NCBI GenBank assembly: GCA_036376275.1
Contig: DASVAP010000414.1
Location: 1 to 5,664, forward strand
Direction of reading: 5' to 3'
Source: JABFRZ01 sp036376275
Lineage (GTDB): Bacteria; Planctomycetota; UBA1135; GCA-002686595
Length of the DNA stretch: 5,664 nt
The notes beneath the pieces were generated by a model, which saw only the letters and a list, made by a program, of their open reading frames with translations, had not been told where the DNA came from and ran no database searches. This document shows positions 1 to 4,799 of the stretch, piece after piece. How positions within the stretch are numbered: position 1 is the stretch's first letter; the number at the start of each line of letters is the position of its first letter. Position numbers and translations under genes: made by a program.

Positions 1-987
1 GACCACAAGCGCGCCGTCGAGCTGATCCGCGAGCAGGGGCGCCTGTCGGAGGTCGCGCGCCTGGCGCTCGAGCTGGAGCGCCACGAGAGCCGGCGCTCCG
101 AGGCCGAGGCGCTGGTGGGCGACTCCGGCGCCGAGAAGGAGCTGCGCGAGCTGGCGCGCGAGGAGCTGGAGTCCTTGGCGGGCGAGGCCGAGGCCCTCGA
201 CCGCGCCATCAAGGACGCGCTCGTCTCGGACGCCGAGCTGGAGCGAGACAAGGTCATCCTCGAGATCCGCGCCGGCACGGGCGGGGACGAGGCCTCGCTG
301 TTCGCGGCCGACCTCTACCGCATGTACCAGCGCTTCTTCGACGAGCGGGGCTGGCGCGTCGAGCTGCTGGCCGAGAAGGCCTCGGAGATCGGCGGCCTCA
401 AGGAGGTCGTCCTCGCGGTGCGCGGCCCGAAGGCCTGGCGCTACCTGCGCTTCGAGGCCGGCGGCCACCGCGTGCAGCGCGTGCCGGAGACCGAGAGCCA
501 GGGCCGCGTGCACACCTCGGCCGCCACCGTGGCGGTCCTGCCGGAGGCCGAGGAGGTCGACGTCGACCTGCGCCCCGAGGACCTGCGCATCGACACGATG
601 CGCGCCGGCGGTGCCGGCGGCCAGCACGTGAACAAGACCGAGTCGGCCGTGCGCATCGTGCACCTGCCGACCAACACCACCGTCGTGTGCATGGACAACA
701 AGTCCCAGCACAAGAACCGCGCCCAGGCCATGCGCATCCTGCGCGCGCGCCTGTTCGAGATGGAGCGCGCACGCCTGGCCGCCGAGCGCGCCGCCGAGCG
801 CAAGACCCAGGTCGGCTCGGGTGACCGCTCCGAGCGCATCCGCACCTACAACTTCCCCCAGAACCGCTGCAGCGACCACCGCCTGGGCGAGAACTACGCG
901 CTCGAGCCGGTCCTGGCGGGCAAGCTCCTGCCGCTGCTCTCGGCCCTCGACGAGCGCGACCGGGAGGAGCGCATCCAGGACCTGTGA
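1..987 (+). CDS. prfA: Peptide chain release factor 1 (5'-truncated by the window edge)
   Basis: RF1 recognises UAA and UAG stop codons in the ribosomal A site and triggers peptidyl-tRNA hydrolysis. The frame is open from base 1, giving 328 visible residues. Comparison with the spacing of E. coli RF1 (360 aa) suggests about 25 N-terminal residues lie upstream, so the GTG at 115 is internal and not the start. Visible landmarks are the alpha-helical N-terminal domain, RAGTGGDEA (visible residues ~90-98), the codon-recognition tripeptide PET (162-164) in RVPETESQGRVHTS, the catalytic loop GAGGQHVN with the GGQ at 206-208 (bases 616-624), and the C-terminal GSGDRSERIRTYNFPQ block. PxT rather than SPF identifies RF1 and not RF2. 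The gene ends in TGA, a codon read by RF2. prmC, two genes downstream, encodes the enzyme that methylates this GGQ glutamine. No internal frameshift is seen. Confidence 0.97.
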   Translation, partial: DHKRAVELIREQGRLSEVARLALELERHESRRSEAEALVGDSGAEKELRELAREELESLAGEAEALDRAIKDALVSDAELERDKVILEIRAGTGGDEASLFAADLYRMYQRFFDERGWRVELLAEKASEIGGLKEVVLAVRGPKAWRYLRFEAGGHRVQRVPETESQGRVHTSAATVAVLPEAEEVDVDLRPEDLRIDTMRAGGAGGQHVNKTESAVRIVHLPTNTTVVCMDNKSQHKNRAQAMRILRARLFEMERARLAAERAAERKTQVGSGDRSERIRTYNFPQNRCSDHRLGENYALEPVLAGKLLPLLSALDERDREERIQDL

Positions 988-1006
988 GCCGGCCGCAGGC
1001 TCCTCC
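963..1006 (+). other. Inverted repeat spanning the prfA stop codon
   Basis: GGAGGAGC (963-970) is perfectly complementary to GCTCCTCC (999-1006), giving an 8-bp stem with a 28-nt loop that contains the prfA stop. A smaller stem, GAGCC/GGCTC (986-990/998-1002), competes with it. A second CTCCTCC at 1083-1089, directly before the next start codon, is an alternative partner for the same GGAGGAG. No T-run follows, so this is not a classical intrinsic terminator. It could be chance in such GC-rich DNA. Confidence 0.25.
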
Positions 1007-1089
1007 GTTGGGCATTCCGTCCCCTGGCGCGGTGATCCCGTCGAGCCCGGTTACCCTGCTCCGCCCCTGAGTTAGCCCTGATCTCCTCC

Positions 1090-1944
1090 ATGAGCGACGA
1101 ACTCGAACCCCTGCCCGAACTGGACGAGCTGCACGAGCTCCCCGGAGCGCCCCTCGCCGCCGCGCGGCCCGGCGCCCCGCCGCCGCTGCGCGTGCTCGAC
1201 AAGGCCCCGCAGCACCTGCGCCTGGCGGCGCTGATCGTCGTGTGCGGCTCGCTGCTGCCGTGGATGCCCGGCAAGGGCGAGGGCGAGGCCGCGGCCGGCT
1301 CCGCCTGGCTGATGACGCTGCTCGCCAAGGCGATCATGGGCGCGGCGGCCTGGCTGTGGCTGCAGCAGGTCTACCACGACTTCGGGCCCAAGCTGAGCGG
1401 CGTGCTGGGCCAGCTCGCCAACCTCCAGCCCTTCAAGAAGAAGGAGAAGCCCGAGGAGGACGCCAAGCAGCGCCGCGCCAAGGCCAAGGCCCCGACCACG
1501 CACCTCGTGCACCCGTTCCCGACCGGGCTGCACCTCCTCGCGTTCCTGCTGGCGGCCGTGGCCGTGGCGGTGGCCTTCAACGACCCGCGCAAGGGCCTGA
1601 TCGGATCGAACGGCATCCCCGAGGTGCTGATGCTCGGCTGGGCCGCCTTCACCTGGGTGCACATCGCCAACTACGAGCGCTGGGGCGGCTTCAACCCGCT
1701 CTTCCCGCTGATGTTCCTGGGCATGCTCTTCGCCGGCGCGGCGGCCGTGGTCGGCGCGCTGGGCGGCGAGGCGAGCGGGCTCACCAAGCTGATGGGCCTG
1801 GCCGGCGGCGCGGCCGTGGCCTGCGGCGGCGGCCTGGCGGCCTACACGATCGCCGAGGCGATGATGGCCGCCAAGAAGGAGGGCGACCGCAAGAAGGCCG
1901 AGGCCCTCGAGGCGCGCAAGGCGGCGCGCAAGAAGGACAGGTAG
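1090..1944 (+). CDS. Six-span integral membrane protein of unknown function
   Basis: I do not recognise a family for this 284-residue protein. It begins with an acidic tail rich in Glu, Asp and Leu (1-25) and a Pro/Ala stretch (20-33). Six hydrophobic segments follow at about 43-59, 71-91, 145-163, 177-193, 203-225 and 232-254. Two strongly basic Lys/Arg-rich segments, a loop at about 114-135 and a C-terminal tail at 259-284, are predicted to be cytoplasmic by the positive-inside rule. That is self-consistent with N-in/C-in topology. No catalytic motif, signal peptide or lipobox is visible. ATG 1090 is the first ordinary start after an in-frame TGA at 1033-1035. It lacks a Shine-Dalgarno sequence: the preceding bases are CTCCTCC, which resembles the anti-SD. 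The gene lies 102 bases after prfA and 65 bases before prmC on the same strand, so co-transcription is plausible. It ends in TAG. A role in termination is not implied by sequence, only by position. Confidence 0.85.
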   Translation: MSDELEPLPELDELHELPGAPLAAARPGAPPPLRVLDKAPQHLRLAALIVVCGSLLPWMPGKGEGEAAAGSAWLMTLLAKAIMGAAAWLWLQQVYHDFGPKLSGVLGQLANLQPFKKKEKPEEDAKQRRAKAKAPTTHLVHPFPTGLHLLAFLLAAVAVAVAFNDPRKGLIGSNGIPEVLMLGWAAFTWVHIANYERWGGFNPLFPLMFLGMLFAGAAAVVGALGGEASGLTKLMGLAGGAAVACGGGLAAYTIAEAMMAAKKEGDRKKAEALEARKAARKKDR

Positions 1945-1996
1945 GCCTGGCTCCCGGCCCGAGCGAGCGCCCGGCCGCCGCTGCGGGGGCCGGACC

Positions 1997-2000
1997 GGAG
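1997..2000 (+). promoter_or_regulatory. Shine-Dalgarno site fixing the prmC start
   Basis: GGAG lies nine bases before GTG 2010. No in-frame ATG, GTG or TTG lies between the preceding gene's TAG and this GTG, although the frame itself is open much further upstream. The site therefore supports GTG 2010 as the prmC start. Confidence 0.6.
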
Positions 2001-2009
2001 CCGCGCACC

Positions 2010-2840
2010 GTGCGCGAGCTCCTCGCGCGCGGGCGCGAGTTCCTGGAGCGGAAGGGCGTCGAGGAGCCGCGCCGCGAGGCCGAGTGGCTGGCGGCCCACG
2101 CCCTCGGGCTCTCGCGCCTGCAGGTCTTCCTGGCCCTCGATCGGCCGCTCGAGTCGGCGGAGGTGGCTGCCGCGCGCGCGCTCTTCGTGCGCCGCGGACG
2201 GCGCGAGCCCACGGCCTACGTGACCGGAGCGCGCGAGTTCTACGGGCGCGAGTTCCGCGTCGGCCCGGGCGTGCTGGTGCCGCGGCCGGAGACCGAGCTC
2301 CTGGTCGACCGCGCGCGCGCGCGCCTGGCGGGCCGCGCCGGGGCGCGCGTGGTCGACGTGGGCACCGGCTCGGGGTGCCTGGCGATCACGCTGGCCCTCG
2401 AGTGCCCGGGCACGCGCGTCGCCGCCGTGGACTCCTCCGCGCGCGCGCTCGAGTACGCGCGCGCGAACGCGCAGCGCCTCGGCGCCGAGGTCGAGTTCCA
2501 CCTGGGCGATGCGCTCGCTCCGATCGCGCCCGGCTTCGACCTCCTGGTCTCCAACCCGCCCTACGTCGATCCGGCCGTGGCGGCGAGCCTGGCGCCGGAG
2601 GTGCGCGAGCACGAGCCGCCCGAGGCGCTCTTCGCGCCGCCGGGCGAGCCGGACCACTGGGCGCGGCATCTCCTGCGCGCAGGCGCCGAGGGCGCGGCCC
2701 CGGGCGCCTTCCTCCTGATCGAGCTCGGCCACGACCAGGCCGCGCGCCTCGGCGCGTGGCCCGAGCTCGCCGGCAAGCCCCACGCGACCTGGCGCGACCT
2801 CGCGCGCGTCGAGCGCGTGCTCGAGGTCGGGCCGCTGTAG
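2010..2840 (+). CDS. prmC: Release factor glutamine methyltransferase PrmC (HemK family)
   Basis: PrmC transfers a methyl group from S-adenosylmethionine to the amide nitrogen of the GGQ glutamine in RF1 and RF2, which raises termination efficiency. From GTG 2010 the product is 276 aa, close to E. coli PrmC (277 aa). Residues 1-70 form the helical release-factor-binding domain. The family motif PRPETE is at 91-96. The SAM-binding motif DVGTGSGCLAITLA is at 117-130, with an acidic ribose-binding residue at D141 and GD at 167-168. The catalytic NPPY signature is at 182-185, within one residue of its E. coli position. NPPY followed by a C-terminal EP..AL segment separates it from rRNA and DNA methylases. 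The segment after EPPEAL (APPGEPDHW, 209-217) departs from the usual glycine/aspartate-rich loop. The open frame upstream of 2010 runs through the membrane gene and is a shadow. The gene ends in TAG, which only RF1 reads. Confidence 0.95.
   Translation: MRELLARGREFLERKGVEEPRREAEWLAAHALGLSRLQVFLALDRPLESAEVAAARALFVRRGRREPTAYVTGAREFYGREFRVGPGVLVPRPETELLVDRARARLAGRAGARVVDVGTGSGCLAITLALECPGTRVAAVDSSARALEYARANAQRLGAEVEFHLGDALAPIAPGFDLLVSNPPYVDPAVAASLAPEVREHEPPEALFAPPGEPDHWARHLLRAGAEGAAPGAFLLIELGHDQAARLGAWPELAGKPHATWRDLARVERVLEVGPL
2310..2324. repeat. Alternating CG tract inside prmC
   Basis: Fifteen bases of perfect C/G alternation encode Arg-Ala-Arg-Ala-Arg at residues 101-105. Similar but shorter tracts occur at 2171-2181, 2438-2448 and 2456-2465. 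Such runs favour left-handed DNA and slippage in vitro. Here they probably arise from Arg/Ala codons in GC-saturated DNA. Confidence 0.6.
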
Positions 2841-2858
2841 GAGCCGCGCGGACGGCTC
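2841..2858. terminator. Possible bidirectional terminator hairpin between convergent genes
   Basis: GAGCCG (2841-2846) pairs perfectly with CGGCTC (2853-2858) around a six-base loop. The repeat begins immediately after the prmC stop and overlaps the TGA of the minus-strand TPR gene (2857-2859). A second stem, GGAGCG/CGCTCC (2860-2865/2873-2878), lies in the TPR 3' coding end. Neither has a T-run on either strand, so any termination would rely on the GC stem or on Rho. Confidence 0.35.
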
Positions 2859-3267
2859 AGGAGCGCGCCAGACGCTCCAGCAGCGCGCGGAAGCGCGGCA
2901 CCTCGCGCAGCGCGGCGAGGTCGGCGTCGGTGCGCAGGTGCGCGACGTCGTCGTAGCCGAGCTCGACCGCGTGCTCGAGCGCTTCCACGGCGTCCTCGGC
3001 GCGGCCCAGGAGCGCCAGCGAGCAGGCCAGGTTGTAGTGCACGGTCGGGTCCTCGGGGGCCAGGCGCACGAGGCGCTCGTCCGCCGCCAGGCCCTCCGCC
3101 AGGCGCCCGAGGCGCGTCAGGGTCGTGGCCAGCTCCGCCAGCCGCTCGAAATCGTCCGGATGGCGCGTCAGGGAGCGCGTCAGCATCTCGGCCAGGAATT
3201 CGAGCCCCAGGCGCTCCAGGCGCGCGCGCTGGTCGGCAGGGAGGGTGAGGGCCGGACCGGAGCCCAT
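2857..3267 (-). CDS. Small TPR-repeat protein
   Basis: The product is 136 residues from ATG 3267. After a helical lead-in (11-36) come two tetratricopeptide units, about 37-70 and 71-104. The second is clear, with NLACSLALLGRAEDAVEALEHAVELG at 79-104 keeping the small and aromatic consensus positions. A C-terminal segment follows in which AHLRTDADLAALREVPRFRALLERL (109-133) resembles the capping module of 'TPR end-of-group' proteins. It has no signal peptide, membrane span or catalytic motif, so a soluble protein-binding role is inferred. An upstream in-frame ATG at 3351 would give 164 aa, but those 28 extra residues are Pro/Gly-rich and look non-coding. Neither start has a convincing ribosome binding site. 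It is convergent with prmC (16 bases between stops) and divergent from the gene at 3466. The partner is unknown. Confidence 0.8.
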   Translation of the reverse strand: MGSGPALTLPADQRARLERLGLEFLAEMLTRSLTRHPDDFERLAELATTLTRLGRLAEGLAADERLVRLAPEDPTVHYNLACSLALLGRAEDAVEALEHAVELGYDDVAHLRTDADLAALREVPRFRALLERLARS

Positions 3268-3465
3268 GGGGCCATGGTCGTCGCGCGCAGGCGGGAAGGG
3301 AATCCCCTGCGCGGAATCCGGCCCCGCGCCGAGCGGGATCGCCCATCTCATCCCGACCGGAGCGGTGGTGGCATCCGCCCCCCCGGCCTAGGAAACTGTC
3401 CCGGCCGCCGCCCCTCAGGCGGCACGGCATGTGAATACGGGCCGCGCAAGGTGAGCACGACGAGC
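3268..3465. other. Divergent intergenic region
   Basis: This 198-base stretch separates the starts of the TPR gene (leftward) and the zinc-knuckle/HEAT gene (rightward). It should hold both promoters, but I cannot assign -35/-10 pairs with confidence. The least GC-rich patches are around CCTAGGAAACTG (3388-3399) and TGTGAATAC (3430-3438). It also contains two GGAATCC elements (3299-3305, 3313-3319) and a hairpin, GCCGCC/GGCGGC (3407-3412/3418-3423, loop CCTCA), which would lie in or just before the leader of the rightward gene. Confidence 0.45.
3448..3454 (+). promoter_or_regulatory. Shine-Dalgarno-like site for the zinc-knuckle/HEAT gene
   Basis: AAGGTGA lies 11 bases before ATG 3466. This favours ATG 3466 over the in-frame GTG at 3451, which would overlap the site. 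The longer open frame upstream is antisense to the TPR gene and is not used. Confidence 0.5.
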
Positions 3466-4563
3466 ATGAACCTGTACTTCTGCGATCTCTGCAACGAGTC
3501 CATCCCGCAGCCCGACCTGGACCTGGGGCGCGCGGTGCGACGCGGCGAGCGCCTGATCTGTGCCGCCTGCGAGGCCGCCATGAGCCCGGTCCCGGCGCGC
3601 CCCGCCGTCCCGCCCGTGGCGCCCCCGGTGCCGCGCGCCGAGGCCGGTTCCAGCACCTCGACCGTGGCCGCCGTGGCCCTGGCCTTCGCCACCGTGGCGC
3701 TGCTGGCCGGCGTCGGCGCGGCGGCCTACTTCTTCTGGCGCCTGGAGGAGCAAGCGAGCGGGCTCGGGCGCGAGATCGCGGACCTCGAGCGCGCCGCGCC
3801 CGAGCACGCGCGCACGGTCTCGGCCGCCCTGGGCGACGAGACGGCCGCGCGCGAGAGCGAGATCGCGGCCACGCGCGCGGCGCTGCAGGCCCTGGGGGCG
3901 CGCGTGGACGAGCTGGAGCACGGCGACCCGCGCGTCGCGGCCCTGGAGCGGCGCCTCGAGAAGCTCGAGCAGCGCCTGGCCTCGCTCGACGACCTCGCCA
4001 GCCGCGTGCAGCACCAGACGGGCGTGATCGACGAGCTCGCGCGCACGCTCTCCGCCGCGCCGCCCGAGCCGCACCCCGCCGAGGCGCGCGCACCGGAGCC
4101 CGAGCCCGCGGCGCCCCCGCCGGCCGCCGCCGTGCCCGCCGCGGGCGCACCGGGCGGGGCCCTGTTCGAGAAGTGGGTCGCGGACCTGGCCAGCGCCGAC
4201 TCCGGCACGCGCTGGCAGGCGGTGCAGTCCCTGGGCGGGACCAAGGATCCCGCCGCCGCCGCGCACCTCGTGCCGATGCTGGGCGACACGGACATCTTCG
4301 TGCGCATGGCGGCCTGCCGGCACCTCGGCGACCTGGGCTCGGTCGAGGCGATCCCGGCCCTGATCGACACGCTGGAGGACGAGGAGGCCTCGGTGCGCGA
4401 GGCCGCGCTCGTGGCCCTGCGCGGGCTCTCGGGCCAGTCGATCCCCTTCGACCCGCTGGCGCGCGACGGCGACCGCGGCAAGCGCGTCAAGGCCTGGCGC
4501 GAGTGGTGGGCGGGAGCCTCGAAGGACCTGCTCGGGAAGAGCAAGGGCAGGACGCGGAACTGA
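3466..4563 (+). CDS. Membrane-anchored zinc-knuckle, coiled-coil and HEAT-repeat protein
   Basis: I recognise the parts but not a named family for this 365-residue mosaic. Residues 1-38 hold paired CxxC motifs, C6/C9 and C32/C35, in FCDLC...ICAAC, typical of a structural zinc ribbon or treble clef. A Pro/Ala/Val linker (40-60) leads to one hydrophobic span, about 67-91. Residues 93-195 are rich in Leu, Glu, Ala and Arg with heptad-like spacing and probably form a long coiled coil. A second Pro/Ala/Glu linker spans 197-230. HEAT repeats follow at about 242-273, 274-304 and 305-330, ending in a Trp-rich KAWREWW (342-348). There is no enzyme motif, so a scaffold or sensor role is inferred. Without a signal peptide, the single span would place the zinc knuckle and the coiled coil/HEAT part on opposite sides of the membrane. 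Which part is outside is uncertain. The gene appears monocistronic, with a hairpin right after the stop. Confidence 0.85.
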   Translation: MNLYFCDLCNESIPQPDLDLGRAVRRGERLICAACEAAMSPVPARPAVPPVAPPVPRAEAGSSTSTVAAVALAFATVALLAGVGAAAYFFWRLEEQASGLGREIADLERAAPEHARTVSAALGDETAARESEIAATRAALQALGARVDELEHGDPRVAALERRLEKLEQRLASLDDLASRVQHQTGVIDELARTLSAAPPEPHPAEARAPEPEPAAPPPAAAVPAAGAPGGALFEKWVADLASADSGTRWQAVQSLGGTKDPAAAAHLVPMLGDTDIFVRMAACRHLGDLGSVEAIPALIDTLEDEEASVREAALVALRGLSGQSIPFDPLARDGDRGKRVKAWREWWAGASKDLLGKSKGRTRN

Positions 4564-4566
4564 GCG

Positions 4567-4589
4567 GCGGCCTGCTGCGCCCAGGCCGC
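4567..4589 (+). terminator. GC-rich hairpin just after the HEAT gene
   Basis: GCGGCCTG (4567-4574) pairs perfectly with CAGGCCGC (4582-4589) around the seven-base loop CTGCGCC, three bases after the TGA. The 8-bp all-perfect stem and position fit a transcription end or 3' stabilising structure. No T-run follows, so it is not a textbook intrinsic terminator. Confidence 0.45.
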
Positions 4590-4720
4590 GGGACGGTTCC
4601 TCGAGCCGTGCTCCGAGGCGCCGTGGCCAGCCCGGGCGCAGGGGTCGGTCGTGTCGGGGCGCTCGGTTCGACTTCCTTGAGCCCTCATCCGCCGTCCTCC
4701 CCGTGCCGGCGGGCCTCGGG

Positions 4721-4726
4721 TAGAAT
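4721..4726 (+). promoter_or_regulatory. Probable -10 box of the isocitrate dehydrogenase gene
   Basis: TAGAAT matches the sigma-70 -10 consensus at five of six bases and stands out in very GC-rich DNA. No good -35 lies 16-18 bases upstream; TTGAGC at 4677-4682 is 38 bases away, too far to pair. A start near 4733 would give a leader of about 67 bases before ATG 4800. Confidence 0.5.
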
Positions 4727-4782
4727 GCGCGACTAAGGCGGCCCCCCCGGGTGCCGCGCGACCCCCCCCAGGGCCCAGGAAA

Positions 4783-4789
4783 GAGGAAG
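4783..4789 (+). promoter_or_regulatory. Ribosome binding site of the isocitrate dehydrogenase gene
   Basis: GAGGAAG, preceded by a further AGGA at 4777-4780, lies ten bases before ATG 4800 in a purine-rich patch. It fixes the start codon and is the strongest Shine-Dalgarno site in the window. Confidence 0.75.
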
Positions 4790-4799
4790 ACCACTGCCG

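Noticed and set aside
115..117. GTG as the prfA start
   Set aside because: RF1-like helical sequence continues upstream to base 1, and the domain would be too short from here.
1008..1056. TTGGGC and TTACCC as a promoter for the membrane gene
   Set aside because: The spacing is about 37 bases, far from 16-18, and both boxes match poorly.
1242..2009. Open frame upstream of prmC that runs through the membrane gene in another frame
   Set aside because: Its product is a low-complexity Arg/Ala/Gly-rich string with no family features, whereas the overlapping frame gives coherent membrane spans. PrmC homology begins only at GTG 2010.
2938..3465. Upstream extension of the zinc-knuckle gene frame
   Set aside because: It is antisense to the TPR gene and lacks domain features. 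The conserved knuckle starts right after ATG 3466.
66..3966. Repeated CTCGAG hexamers through the window
   Set aside because: Where checked, they mostly encode Leu-Glu in favoured codons and are explained by composition, not by a repeat family.
2561..4150. Long minus-strand open frame across prmC, the TPR gene and the HEAT gene
   Set aside because: It is an Arg/Pro/Ala-rich shadow. The TPR gene in a different minus frame shows real TPR periodicity.
4725..4736. Three-codon ORF ATG CGC GAC TAA as a leader peptide
   Set aside because: Its ATG overlaps the putative -10 box, so it would lie upstream of the transcript start, and it is too short to carry any signal.
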